Shown one piece after another: positions 17,417 through 26,128 of a stretch of DNA of 64,000 nt (within the stretch, counting starts at the first letter, position 1; every line of letters starts with the position of its first letter). This DNA is from Arcicella sp034519515 (GTDB taxonomy: Bacteria > Bacteroidota > Bacteroidia > Cytophagales > Spirosomataceae). A program made the translations under genes and the position numbers. Location of the stretch: positions 77,235 through 141,234 of the forward strand of contig JAXHOK010000042.1 of the NCBI GenBank assembly GCA_034519515.1. The letters run 5' to 3'. A model generated the notes under the pieces. That model was not told the DNA's origin, made no database searches, and saw only the letters and a program-made list of their open reading frames with translations.

Positions 17417-20400
17417 ATGAGAACAAAAATTTACCACAAACGGAAAGACTTATTATTTCTGTTATCATTTTTATTGTTTGGTTGGAACACACTCGCCCAA
17501 GACCGAAGAGTTAGCGGACAGGTTTCCAGCTCTGGCGACGGGCAGGGAATTCCTGGGGCAAGTATTGCCATCAAAGGTAGTAATGTTGGAACAACAACCG
17601 ATGGGCAAGGCAAGTTTTCGATTGCCGTCAAAGATGCGAGTTCTATTTTGGTTATTTCGTCAGTCGGATTTGCTAAAAAAGAAGTAACTGTCGGTAGTCA
17701 ATCAACGATTAATGTGAGTCTAATTGAAGATGTTAGTTCATTAGATGAGGTTGTCGTTACAGGTTATGGCTCTCAGTCTAAGAAAGATATTACAGGAGCC
17801 GTTGCCGTTTTGGACAGTAAAAAACTCCTGAATGTACCTGCCGCCAACTTAGGGCAAGCCATGCAGGGAAAAATTACGGGGGTAACTGTTGGAAATGATA
17901 ATAGCCCAGGCGGGGGTGTTTCAGTTCGTATTCGTGGTTTCGGAACAATCAATGATAATTCGCCATTGTATGTGATTGACGGTGTGCCAACCAAAGGAAA
18001 CCTCAGCACCATCAATACCAACGATATTGAATCTATGCAAGTATTGAAAGATGCTTCGGCAGCTTCAATTTACGGTTCACGGGCTGGAAATGGTGTGGTG
18101 ATTATTACTACGAAAAGGGGAAAAGGTGGGAAACCAAAATTCTCGTATGAAGGATATGTGGGAAGCCAAGCTCCTGGAAAATTATTAGATTTATTGAATC
18201 CTGACGAATATCTCAACTTTTTTTGGGAAGGCAGAACCCGTGCTGCTAACGAAACTGGATTGGTTGATGGCAGATTACCCGCCAATCCAATCAATCCAAA
18301 TATTCCATTTTTTGGTGGGCAAACTGCTACGCCAAGTTACCCCGATTTTTACGCTTTACCAGTAGGTCGTATGTTAAACGGTGACCCCAGAGCTAACCCA
18401 GATTTATACAATCTCAACAACCGATATTTGATTACGCAAGTAAACAAAACGGGTGGTGGAACAAACTGGTTAGACGAAATTTTCAATCCAGCATCCATCC
18501 AAAATCATCAGATTGGCGTTTCGGGAGCATCTGAAAGTTCACGTTATGCCATCGGAATGAACTATTTTGACCAACAGGGCATCATGCAATACACCAGTTT
18601 CAAGCGTTATTCGTTGCGTGCTAATACAGAATTTAGCGTTTCCAAGAAAATCCGTATTGGTGAAAATATGCAAGTCGCTTACGGTGAGCGTGTTGGACAA
18701 ACTAACGGCAATCAAAGTGAAAGCAATCCTGTTTCTTTTGCTTACAGAATGCAACCATACATTCCTGTATATGACATCAAGGGCTATTTTGCAGGAACAG
18801 CGGGTGACCCTGCGTTGAGTAACTCACGAAATCCGATTGCGGAATTATTCCGTAATAAAGATAACAAAGGCAAAGAAATTCGTTTGTTTGGAAATATGTA
18901 TGCCGAGGCTGATATTTTGAAAGGTTTGACCTTGAAAACCAGTTTTGGGGTTGATTACACTTTATTTAACCAACGTATTTATCGTGCCAACGACCCCGAA
19001 TCTGCCGAGGCTTTGGGTACAAACTCATTGTCAGCCAATAACAGCTATGATTGGACATGGACTTGGTATAATACCGCAACATACAGCACAACCATTGCCA
19101 ATCGTCATAAAATCAACTTTATTGTTGGAACGGAATCAATTAGAAGTTATTTTGAATCACTCGTTGCAGGACGAACAGGTTTTGTTTCTGATGATTTAGC
19201 TAATCGTTATTTGAATGCTGGTAGTAAAGAAATCACCAATTCAAATACGGCTGGAGAATGGAGTTTAGCTTCTGAGTTCGGAAAGGTAAACTATATTTTT
19301 GACGATAAATACTTGTTAGATTTAACCCTTCGTCGTGATCGTTCTTCTCGTTTTGCCAAGGATTTCAGGGTGGCAATTTTCCCCGCAGCAAGTGTGGGTT
19401 GGGTTTTGAGTAAGGAACGATTTATGCAAAACTTGCCAGCTGTGAGCTTTCTAAAATTACGTTTTGGATGGGGACAAACGGGTAATCAAGAGATTGGTAA
19501 TTACAATGCTTTCTCAACATTCGGCTCAGCACCCGAGAATTCATTTTATAACCTAACTGGTTCAGTATCATCACCTACGCAAGGATATGAATTGACTCAA
19601 TTTGGAAATTCAACGGCGAAATGGGAAACCACAACCTCTTCAAACATGGGCTTAGATGCTCGTTTCTTGAAGGATAAATTGAGCGTTTCTTTGGATGTTT
19701 TTAGTCGTACAACGTCTGATATGTTATTCCCAGTTGAAGTGCAATTCTCTCAGGGAGTTGCCACTGCTCCTTTCCGTAATATTGGAGAAATGGTTAATCG
19801 TGGTGTTGAATTAGGAATAAATTATGACGGAAAAGCGGGTAAAGACTTTGGATATAGCCTTGGGGTGGTTTTCTCAACGTATCGCAATGAAGTAACCCGC
19901 ACCAACGGGAATCCAGCCACTTTATATCCTGGTTTCACAAACCTCCGCTTACCAACGGGTACGGTTTCTTACACCCAACAAGGTCGCCCAATTTCATCAT
20001 TTTATGGTTTAACGATTGATGGTATTTTCCAAACCGATAAAGAAGCCTCAGAATATTTGCCACAATTTGGTAGAGCGTATAACAAAGCGGGTTTCTTCAA
20101 GTTTAAGGATACCAACGGTGATGGTAAAATAGATGATAATGACATTGGTTTCATCGGAAGTCCGCACCCAGATTTTAACTTGGGAATAAATTTAGGATTT
20201 ACCTATAAAAACTTCCAATTAGATTTGATGGGACAAGGCGTTTTTGGCAACAAAATTTTCAATTATGTGCGTTATTGGACAGATTTTCCAACTTTTGCGG
20301 GTAATCGTAGTCGTGATGCTTTTGAAAATTCGTGGAGACCTGGCAAAACTGATGCAACCCTTGCCGTGTTTGGAATCAAGGAAGCGTTTAGTTCAAGACC

Positions 20401-20677
20401 ATCCACTTATTATTTGGAAGATGGTACGTATTTCCGCTTGACCAACATCCAATTGACGTATAATTTACCAAAAAATATACTTTCTAAAATTGGTTTAGGA
20501 AATATGGCTTTGTACGTTCAAGGACAAAATCTATTAACATTCACCAAATATACTGGACTTGACCCAGAAGTAAACCTTCGTAATTACAGCACAGGTTCAG
20601 ACCGTCAGTTGGGCGTTGATGAAGGAACGTATCCAATGTCTCGGACGGTATTGGTAGGAGCTAAAATTGGTTTTTAA
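17417..20677 (+). CDS. SusC/RagA-type TonB-dependent outer-membrane transporter
   Basis: From the ATG at 17417 (MRTKIYHKRKDLLFLLSFLL) the protein has 1086 residues. Earlier in-frame codons add a tail before the signal peptide and are unlikely to be used. After the signal peptide come a carboxypeptidase-D-regulatory-like domain (VSGQVSSSGDGQGIPGASI), the TonB-box/plug start SLDEVVVTGYG and the plug with IRGFGTINDNSPLYVIDGVP. A 22-strand barrel follows, ending VLVGAKIGF. It imports oligosaccharides or peptides across the outer membrane together with the SusD lipoprotein 20 bases downstream. No glycoside hydrolase, sulfatase or SusR/ECF regulator is adjacent, so the substrate cannot be guessed. 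Confidence 0.95.
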   Translation: MRTKIYHKRKDLLFLLSFLLFGWNTLAQDRRVSGQVSSSGDGQGIPGASIAIKGSNVGTTTDGQGKFSIAVKDASSILVISSVGFAKKEVTVGSQSTINVSLIEDVSSLDEVVVTGYGSQSKKDITGAVAVLDSKKLLNVPAANLGQAMQGKITGVTVGNDNSPGGGVSVRIRGFGTINDNSPLYVIDGVPTKGNLSTINTNDIESMQVLKDASAASIYGSRAGNGVVIITTKRGKGGKPKFSYEGYVGSQAPGKLLDLLNPDEYLNFFWEGRTRAANETGLVDGRLPANPINPNIPFFGGQTATPSYPDFYALPVGRMLNGDPRANPDLYNLNNRYLITQVNKTGGGTNWLDEIFNPASIQNHQIGVSGASESSRYAIGMNYFDQQGIMQYTSFKRYSLRANTEFSVSKKIRIGENMQVAYGERVGQTNGNQSESNPVSFAYRMQPYIPVYDIKGYFAGTAGDPALSNSRNPIAELFRNKDNKGKEIRLFGNMYAEADILKGLTLKTSFGVDYTLFNQRIYRANDPESAEALGTNSLSANNSYDWTWTWYNTATYSTTIANRHKINFIVGTESIRSYFESLVAGRTGFVSDDLANRYLNAGSKEITNSNTAGEWSLASEFGKVNYIFDDKYLLDLTLRRDRSSRFAKDFRVAIFPAASVGWVLSKERFMQNLPAVSFLKLRFGWGQTGNQEIGNYNAFSTFGSAPENSFYNLTGSVSSPTQGYELTQFGNSTAKWETTTSSNMGLDARFLKDKLSVSLDVFSRTTSDMLFPVEVQFSQGVATAPFRNIGEMVNRGVELGINYDGKAGKDFGYSLGVVFSTYRNEVTRTNGNPATLYPGFTNLRLPTGTVSYTQQGRPISSFYGLTIDGIFQTDKEASEYLPQFGRAYNKAGFFKFKDTNGDGKIDDNDIGFIGSPHPDFNLGINLGFTYKNFQLDLMGQGVFGNKIFNYVRYWTDFPTFAGNRSRDAFENSWRPGKTDATLAVFGIKEAFSSRPSTYYLEDGTYFRLTNIQLTYNLPKNILSKIGLGNMALYVQGQNLLTFTKYTGLDPEVNLRNYSTGSDRQLGVDEGTYPMSRTVLVGAKIGF

Positions 20678-20697
20678 TCTCAAAAAAGATAAATAAA

Positions 20698-22401
20698 ATG
20701 AAAAAGTATAAAATAATTTTGCTGACAACAATTTTGGCAGGTTTTGCAACTACTTCTTGCCAAGATGAGTTCTTGGATGTTACTCCGTTGGGGGCACTAA
20801 GTTCTGTTCAATTACAGAACAAAACTGGCGTTAATCTCTTACTCACAGGAGCATATTCAATGCTTGATGGTGTTCAGGCGTTGTCTTCTTTTTCTGACTG
20901 GCACGGTTCAGCAGATAATTGGGTTTATGGTGAAGTTATTTCTGATAATGCCTACAAAGGTTCAGATGGCAATGACCAACCCGAAATTAGTTTGATTGAA
21001 GCCTACGTACACACGCCAATCTTGAACCATTTTAGGGGTAAATGGCGGGCAGTTTATGATGGTGTTGCTCGCTCGAACGATGTGTTGCAAGCCATCCCAA
21101 ATGCTGCCGATATGAATACTACGGAAAAACTTCAAGCCACAGCACAGGCTCGTTTTTTGAGGGGACATTACCATTTTGAGGCTAAAAAAATGTACAATAT
21201 GGTGCCTTACATTGATGAAAAAACTTATGACCCCGCCAATCCAAATTCCACCAAAACAGCCAATGATAAAGACATTTGGCCCAACATTGTGGAGGATTTG
21301 AAATTCGCTTACGATAACCTTCCAGCAACTTGGAGAGGCGAACCAGGACGGGTGAGTAAATGGGCAGCAGGTACGTTATTGGCAAAAGCCTATATGTTTC
21401 AGGGGAAATTTAATGATGCCAAGCCCGTACTCGAAGCTATCGTAAGTAGTGGACAATACAGTTTAATGCCAAAATACCACGACAACTTCCGTGCGGAGAC
21501 TACTAATAATCGTGAATCATTATTAGAAGTACAATTCTCAATCAATGATGGAGCTCCCATCAATAATAACGGAAACCGTGGAGCAACGCTTAACTATCCC
21601 TATGGTGGCGGAGTTACAACTTGTTGCGGATTTTATCAGCCTTCTCAAAATTTGGTAAATGCCTTCAAAACAGATGATAAAGGTTTGCCGTTGATGGATG
21701 ATTTTAATAAAACAGATATTCCTGGGATTAATTCTTCAACTTTCACGGGTAATGTTGATCCACGTTTAGATTGGACCGTGGGTCGTCAAGGCATTCAATT
21801 CCTTGACTGGGGGCTTCACTCAGCCGTGTATATACGTGACTTGGCGTATGCAGGAGCATTTTCTCCAAAGAAAAATGTACCATATAAAGGAGACGTAGGT
21901 AAATTTACCACTGCCAATCCACGGTTTAATACTAATAATTACCGCATGATTCGTTACGCACACGTATTATTGATGTTAGCGGAATGTGAAGTTGAAGTAG
22001 GAACATTGGACAAAGCTCGTGCATTGATTAACCAAATACGCACGAGAGCCGCTAATGCTGATGGTTTTGTAAAATCAACGAATGGAACAAATGCAGCCAA
22101 CTACAAAATCGGAACGTATGATGTTGCTTGGACGGATAAAGACGTTGCTCGCAAGGCAGTTCGTTTCGAGACTCGTATCGAATTAGCCATGGAAGGACAC
22201 CGTTTCTTTGACCTTGTGCGTTGGGGTATCGCTGACAAAACCATCAATGATTATTTGGAAGTTGAACAAAGCAAGCGTACCTATCTGAGAGGGGCAAAAT
22301 TTGTGAAAGGGAAACACGAGTATTTCCCAATTCCACAGAATGAAATTATCAATAGTTCAGTGGACGGACAGGCTACTTTAAAGCAAAATCCAAATTATTG
22401 A
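20698..22401 (+). CDS. SusD/RagB-type nutrient-binding lipoprotein
   Basis: This 567-residue lipoprotein has signal peptide MKKYKIILLTTILAGFATTSC, with lipidation expected at Cys21. The mature protein starts QDEFLDVTPLG, the SusD N-terminal pattern. TPR-like helical segments follow (AQARFLRGHYHFEAKKMYN; GRVSKWAAGTLLAKAYMFQG). The C-terminal RagB/SusD domain has VRFETRIELAMEGHRFFDLV RWG, the conserved E-x5-G-x-R-x2-D-x2-RW signature. It sits as a lid on SusC at the cell surface and captures the nutrient. It forms an operon with susC and ends in a terminator. Confidence 0.95.
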   Translation: MKKYKIILLTTILAGFATTSCQDEFLDVTPLGALSSVQLQNKTGVNLLLTGAYSMLDGVQALSSFSDWHGSADNWVYGEVISDNAYKGSDGNDQPEISLIEAYVHTPILNHFRGKWRAVYDGVARSNDVLQAIPNAADMNTTEKLQATAQARFLRGHYHFEAKKMYNMVPYIDEKTYDPANPNSTKTANDKDIWPNIVEDLKFAYDNLPATWRGEPGRVSKWAAGTLLAKAYMFQGKFNDAKPVLEAIVSSGQYSLMPKYHDNFRAETTNNRESLLEVQFSINDGAPINNNGNRGATLNYPYGGGVTTCCGFYQPSQNLVNAFKTDDKGLPLMDDFNKTDIPGINSSTFTGNVDPRLDWTVGRQGIQFLDWGLHSAVYIRDLAYAGAFSPKKNVPYKGDVGKFTTANPRFNTNNYRMIRYAHVLLMLAECEVEVGTLDKARALINQIRTRAANADGFVKSTNGTNAANYKIGTYDVAWTDKDVARKAVRFETRIELAMEGHRFFDLVRWGIADKTINDYLEVEQSKRTYLRGAKFVKGKHEYFPIPQNEIINSSVDGQATLKQNPNY

Positions 22402-22421
22402 TTGATAGGCTGCTTGAACAG

Positions 22422-22458
22422 AAAAGCCCATTTTGCAATTTGCAGAATGGGCTTTTTT
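22422..22458 (+). terminator. Intrinsic terminator after susD
   Basis: AAAAGCCCATTTTGCAA pairs with TTGCAGAATGGGCTTTTTT, 20 bases after the susD stop codon. A nearly identical hairpin follows cpsB at 30247-30281, so this terminator sequence is itself repeated in the window. Confidence 0.87.
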
Positions 22459-22545
22459 ATGATACGGTCATATCAAATAATTCCTTTTTCTCTTCCAAAG
22501 ATTAACCCTAAAAATGTTTATATTTGTTGAACATTAAATCAAGTA

Positions 22546-23220
22546 ATGGAAAATCCAGTAAATATTAAAATCGCTCCCGCCCCGTGGAATCTCACGGGTA
22601 ATGCCTACATTATGGTCTATAAATTCTCGAAAGATTTTGTAGAAGAGCATGGCTTTTTAGCTGATTATCAACAAGATAGATTCTTGGGATATATTGGAAC
22701 GGTGATGTTAGTGGATTACAAAACCTCGGGAGTTGGTCCGTATCGTGAATTATTATTCATTCCTGGAATGTTCACTTTCGATTGGAAAAAGGTATTTTCA
22801 ATTTCAAAGATTTATGTTTCCAGCCAAGATAGTGTTTATAATGGCATTGCGAACTGGGGAATCCCGAAAGAATCTGCTGATTTTGATTGGGTGCAAAATG
22901 ACGACGGAACGGAAGATATTTCAGTAAAAATTGAGGGTAAACCCTTTTTCAAAGCAAACTTTAAAAAAGGGTTTATTTCCTTTCCATTAACCACTTCAAT
23001 TTTACCCTTGACGGTTGTTCAAAAATTACATAAAGACCTCATTATCACCAATCCAACTGCCAAAGGAAAAGCCACTTTGGCAAGTATGAAATCAGTAAAA
23101 ATTGATAAAAATTTCTTTCCAGATTTATCCAAAGCCAAGCCGCTTTTAACGATGAAAGTAAAGGATTTTGAAATGGTTTTTAATGTACCTGTAATCAAAG
23201 AAAACTATTTCAAGCAGTAA
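22546..23220 (+). CDS. Acetoacetate decarboxylase family protein
   Basis: The 224-residue protein begins MENPVNIKIAPAPWNLTGNA and has the ADC-family (PF06314) features P-x-P-W-x-L-x-G near the start and RELLFIPGMFTF with YVSSQDSVYNGIANWGIPKE in the middle. In the classical enzyme a Lys forms a Schiff base and removes CO2 from acetoacetate. Related members act as pigment or lactone enzymes, so the real substrate is open. A -7-like TATATTTG at 22519-22526 lies 20 bases before the start. An SDR oxidoreductase follows about 65 bases later in the same direction, which suggests a shared metabolic job. Confidence 0.75.
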   Translation: MENPVNIKIAPAPWNLTGNAYIMVYKFSKDFVEEHGFLADYQQDRFLGYIGTVMLVDYKTSGVGPYRELLFIPGMFTFDWKKVFSISKIYVSSQDSVYNGIANWGIPKESADFDWVQNDDGTEDISVKIEGKPFFKANFKKGFISFPLTTSILPLTVVQKLHKDLIITNPTAKGKATLASMKSVKIDKNFFPDLSKAKPLLTMKVKDFEMVFNVPVIKENYFKQ

Positions 23221-23286
23221 GTATGAGCCGTCAGAAGTAAACCGTTCTCATCCCTGGTGGCTCAATACTTATACCTCAAAGCTAAA

Positions 23287-24057
23287 ATGCAGATTCAACA
23301 TAAAAACATAATCCTCACAGGGGCAGCATCGGGAATTGGCAAGGCTTTATTATTGCAATTGCTTGATTTTGAAGGCATTAAAATTATAGCCGTTGATTTG
23401 AATAAAGTTGATATTATTTCTGAAAAAGTTATTCCATATTTCTGTGATGTATCGAAACAGGTTGAAATAGACCAACTTTTTGAGTTTGCCTTAGCCCACT
23501 TTCAAACCATTGATATTTTTATTGCCAATGCTGGTTTTGCCTATTACGAAGAAATCGGTCAGCCCGACTGGCAACGGATTGAAAAGATTTTTCAGGTAAA
23601 TGTTTTTGCTCCAATATATTCTTTTCAAAAAATGAAAGCCATGAATATTGGTCGTGAATATTTCGTAGTGATGACCGCCTCGGCAATGGCAAAAGTTGCC
23701 ATTCCAGGCTATGCCCTTTACGGAGCAACCAAAGCCGCCCTTGATAGGTTTGAAGATGCCTATCGTTTTGAAAGTCAAGACCTTGGGTATCTTTCTTTGA
23801 TTTATCCTATCGCTACAAAATCCAATTTTTTCAATCGTTCCACAGGATTTTCTCGTTCAGATGTTCCCATCCCTTTTCCTGCCCATACGCCCGAAGAAGT
23901 GGCGAAGGCTATGATTGAAGGAATGCAAAACAATGAAACCCACATATTTCCCTCCAAATTATTCCAATTCGGAAGATTTTTCCAAAAACTATTTGAAATC
24001 TTGGCTTATCCATATCAATATTTTTACGCTCAAAAGTTAAAAAAATGGAAAAATTAA
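23287..24057 (+). CDS. SDR family NAD(P)-dependent oxidoreductase
   Basis: Starting from the ATG at 23287 (a GTG at 23257 is also in frame), the protein has 256 residues. It shows the SDR cofactor motif TGAASGIGKA, IANAG, an active-site Ser (MTASAMAK) and YGATK (YxxxK). Classical SDRs of this size oxidise or reduce alcohols, ketones or sugars. The C-terminus is slightly basic and hydrophobic (FEILAYPYQYFYAQKLKK), so it may touch the membrane. It follows the ADC-like gene and is followed by 2 kb without an ordinary gene. Substrate unknown. Confidence 0.86.
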   Translation: MQIQHKNIILTGAASGIGKALLLQLLDFEGIKIIAVDLNKVDIISEKVIPYFCDVSKQVEIDQLFEFALAHFQTIDIFIANAGFAYYEEIGQPDWQRIEKIFQVNVFAPIYSFQKMKAMNIGREYFVVMTASAMAKVAIPGYALYGATKAALDRFEDAYRFESQDLGYLSLIYPIATKSNFFNRSTGFSRSDVPIPFPAHTPEEVAKAMIEGMQNNETHIFPSKLFQFGRFFQKLFEILAYPYQYFYAQKLKKWKN

Positions 24058-24184
24058 TATTTTTTTAACGTAAAACATTACCTATTTTTTAATGTCAATA
24101 GTAATATTTTTGTGATAGACGTAAAAATATCAGGTCGGCATTTTCTTGGAAAAGTCATATCAAAAATTCTTTCAAAACGCCAGT

Positions 24185-24449
24185 GACTTTTAATTTATGC
24201 CTCCGTTACAATAACAGATACAGAACAATACAACACAATTATTGAAGAGGAAAAGACCTCTGAAATATTGCCAGAATTGAAGAGAAATAACTTTGGCGGA
24301 AGGATTTTCAATTCAATTCTAAAATAATTACCGAATCAAAAAGAAATGAATTTGGCGGAAGGATTTTTAGATTGATTCACAACAATCCGATGATTATAAA
24401 GGAGTGGCGGCTCAATAATATTCAACGTGATTTGTCTGAGGAGTTATGA
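24185..24449 (+). pseudogene. Decayed, internally duplicated small coding remnant
   Basis: Two adjacent reading frames end in similar peptides, LKRNNFGGRIFNSILK (stop at 24325-24327) and SKRNEFGGRIFRLIHNNP (stop at 24447-24449). The repeated DNA is TTTGGCGGAAGGATTTT. Neither has a convincing ATG, and the frames differ, so this looks like a duplicated and frameshifted small gene. I do not recognise the family. Confidence 0.35.
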
Positions 24450-24487
24450 ATGATTAGCTATCGGGATAACCCCGACCTATAAAAAAG

Positions 24488-24518
24488 AAACCCCATTGTT
24501 GAAAAACTTTGGGGTTTT
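24488..24518 (+). terminator. Terminator-like hairpin
   Basis: AAACCCCA pairs with TGGGGTTTT around a 14-base loop. It follows the decayed ORF at 24185-24449. The short stem makes it moderate. Confidence 0.45.
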
Positions 24519-24526
24519 GTTGTTAT

Positions 24527-24542
24527 TTGGCACGAAACTTGA
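24527..24542 (+). promoter_or_regulatory. Sigma-54-like promoter with no evident gene
   Basis: TTGGCACGAAACTTGA has a perfect -24 half and TTGA for the -12 half with correct spacing. No ORF follows; the next element is the MITE at 24642. Confidence 0.35.
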
Positions 24543-24641
24543 CAAATGGTAATTTCTTCTATTATTCAGTCAAATAAAACAAAGACACATTTCGATACGT
24601 TTAACACTCTCAAAATCCTATTTCATAACCTTCACATTCTT

Positions 24642-24807
24642 AGAAGCCGTTTTAAAATATCTTACGACAAATCCTGATTGTCTTATTCTGACTATCGAAA
24701 CCATATTTTTTACACAAGATACGCTGTATATTCCTTAAAAAAATATGATTCCGCTACTCAAAAAATACAATCAGACTTTATTCAGAATATATATTAAAAC
24801 GGCTTCT
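24642..24807. mobile_element. 166-bp MITE, family 2, copy 1
   Basis: The ends are inverted repeats, AGAAGCCGTTTTAAAATAT at the left and ATATTAAAACGGCTTCT at the right. The interior matches the element at 30521-30757 in reverse orientation almost base for base, including TACACAAGATACGCTGTATA. No ORF. The bases outside (TT and TA) do not give a clear target duplication. Confidence 0.82.
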
Positions 24808-24854
24808 TAGTACCTTCCATTCATTTATTGCTTATTTTACCTTCTAAAAGGCTT

Positions 24855-24870
24855 TTGGCATAATCTTTGC
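24855..24870 (+). promoter_or_regulatory. Sigma-54-like promoter (TTGGCA-N6-TTGC)
   Basis: TTGGCATAATCTTTGC has GG and GC 12 bases apart and a full -12 half. It lies just downstream of the MITE. Only a possible 32-codon Cys-containing ORF (ATG near 24904) follows within 150 bases. Confidence 0.4.
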
Positions 24871-25279
24871 CTTTTTATAATCACTCAACAAACGTCCCGC
24901 CAGATGTTAGGATTGAGAAAATATTGCTCCTGTCTAAGTGGCTTTTGCATACATTTTCCTCTTTGTTATATCCTGATAAATTTCTTGGCAACGCTCTGTT
25001 GATTCAGTGCGTATTTTACGTTTACAAAAAATGACTTTACGGTTATATTTTGATACACGAAAATAAATAGTGATTTGGTATGAAACGAAATCAGATTGAG
25101 ATTAATACTCAATACTCATTACTCTTCACTACTTTAAAATACTTGATTGTTTGAAACCGCCATTTCATTCAGTCAGAATTCGGATGTAGCCCGCCAGCTA
25201 TATCCCCTTGGTAACTGAGCCGCCACTTAGTTGCCATATTTATCTTTATTTTTTTAACAATTTTCCGCCAAGTAAAATG

Positions 25280-25450
25280 AGACAAGATTTCAACCTTTCG
25301 ATGCCCCAATAAAGGACACAAGGGGCGAGGTGTTGTCTTTTTGCATTATAAGACATTCAAACCAATGGTTTGCAGGATTTTTTCCTGAAAGATAACTACT
25401 TAGGCGGATTGCGTAAAGGCTCGGAGCTATGCACCGAGTCTTTATTTTTT
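25280..25450 (+). ncRNA. Candidate structured RNA: four successive hairpins ending in a terminator
   Basis: Four stems follow one another. AGACAA/TTGTCT (25280-25338) encloses GCCCC/GGGGC. CAAACC/GGTTTG (25358-25372) abuts CAGGA/TCCTG (25373-25387). GGCTCGG/CCGAGTC (25418-25440) is followed by TTTATTTTTT. The last is a good intrinsic terminator although no ORF precedes it. It resembles no tmRNA, RNase P or SRP core that I can recognise. No clear promoter was found upstream. Confidence 0.35.
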
Positions 25451-25747
25451 GTCCCTTCTCCAAATCCGCAAAGCCCAAAAATATTATCCCCAAAGTGGAA
25501 TATTTAGTATGAGTTTTAGAAGACTATTTCTTAAAATATTGCAACATTAAATTTCGGATTCTGTGTAAAAATATCTACGATAGGCATTATTTTAAATATA
25601 AATATTTAGAAATAATTAATAAAATTGTATTTAAAAGCAAAATACCGATTGATAAACGTATAAAGTAAAAACCGACACTGATTATCGTATGATAAATACT
25701 AAATTTTCTTTTTTCGTGTAATTCTTAGAAAAATTATATCATACATG

Positions 25748-25778
25748 TTTGCACATTAAAATATTACAACTAATTTTG
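25748..25778 (+). promoter_or_regulatory. Consensus Bacteroidota promoter in a gene-free region
   Basis: TTTG at 25748-25751, exactly 19 bases, then TAATTTTG at 25771-25778. This is as good as the tRNA-Glu promoter. Transcription would start near 25785. Confidence 0.72.
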
Positions 25779-25799
25779 TATTGTTAAACAGCGAGAGTT

Positions 25800-25907
25800 A
25801 TGGCGGTAATGACCGCTGAGAGACACGATTCGAGGAGAATTTTAGATTTAGAGTTTATGGCGGTAAGTGATAAATCTGAAACTTTCCAGAAAGAATCAAA
25901 AGCGTAA
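25800..25907 (+). CDS. Possible 35-residue small protein
   Basis: ATG at 25800 to TAA at 25907 encodes MAVMTAERHDSRRILDLEF followed by MAVSDKSETFQKESKA. MAV recurs at residue 20, reflecting the repeated ATGGCGGTAA. The peptide is charged, with no membrane segment. It begins about 15 bases after the predicted transcription start and has no obvious Shine-Dalgarno, which is common in Bacteroidota. I recognise no family. It may be fortuitous within a non-coding RNA. Confidence 0.3.
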   Translation: MAVMTAERHDSRRILDLEFMAVSDKSETFQKESKA

Positions 25908-25966
25908 GGAAGCAACAATTTGCCTAAGAAGATTTTAAATAATCCAATACCCATAAAACGAATACC

Positions 25967-25999
25967 AAACCCTTGAATTGGCGGATTCAAGGGTTTTTT
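25967..25999 (+). terminator. Intrinsic terminator of the small transcript
   Basis: AAACCCTTGAAT pairs with ATTCAAGGGTTT around TGGCGG and ends in TTTTTT. No annotated ORF of normal size precedes it. Confidence 0.8.
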
Positions 26000-26058
26000 A
26001 TTTCAAAAGGTTCACGATGAACGGTTTTCCACAGAAGTTATAGCATAAATAGCAATAA

Positions 26059-26092
26059 AAAAGCACCAAGAACATATATTCTTGATGCTTTT
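26059..26092 (-). terminator. Terminator downstream of glgB
   Basis: AAAAGCACCAAGAA pairs with TTCTTGATGCTTTT around a 6-base loop. Read on the minus strand it lies 37 bases after the glgB stop and ends in a T tract. It may work in both directions. Confidence 0.75.
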
Positions 26093-26128
26093 GCATTTGA
26101 TTTCGTCTGTAAACCGTTCACCAAAATT

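Larger units (their letters stand above)
24058..25747. other. Large gene-poor region with remnants and regulatory-looking pieces
   Basis: No ORF of credible length is present on either strand. The region holds a decayed coding remnant (24185-24449), a terminator-like hairpin, two sigma-54-like promoters, a 166-bp MITE and a hairpin cluster ending in a terminator, each listed separately. AGTGGCGGCTCA near 24404 recurs inverted as TGAGCCGCCACT near 25218, about 0.8 kb apart. Confidence 0.6.
25785..25999 (+). ncRNA. Candidate independent small transcript of about 215 nt
   Basis: A consensus promoter at 25748-25778 and an intrinsic terminator at 25967-25999 bracket this stretch. Two similar segments, GAGTTATGGCGGTAA near 25795 and GAGTTTATGGCGGTAA near 25851, each sit within local stems (GCGGT/ACCGC; AGATTTA/TAAATCT). 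I cannot place it in a known RNA family. It may instead be the mRNA of the 35-codon ORF at 25800. Confidence 0.5.

Noticed and set aside
24058..26128. tmRNA, RNase P RNA, SRP RNA or 6S RNA in the large gap
   Set aside because: I looked for the tmRNA tRNA-like ends, the RNase P conserved core and SRP loop motifs and found none; 6S-like end pairing is also absent.
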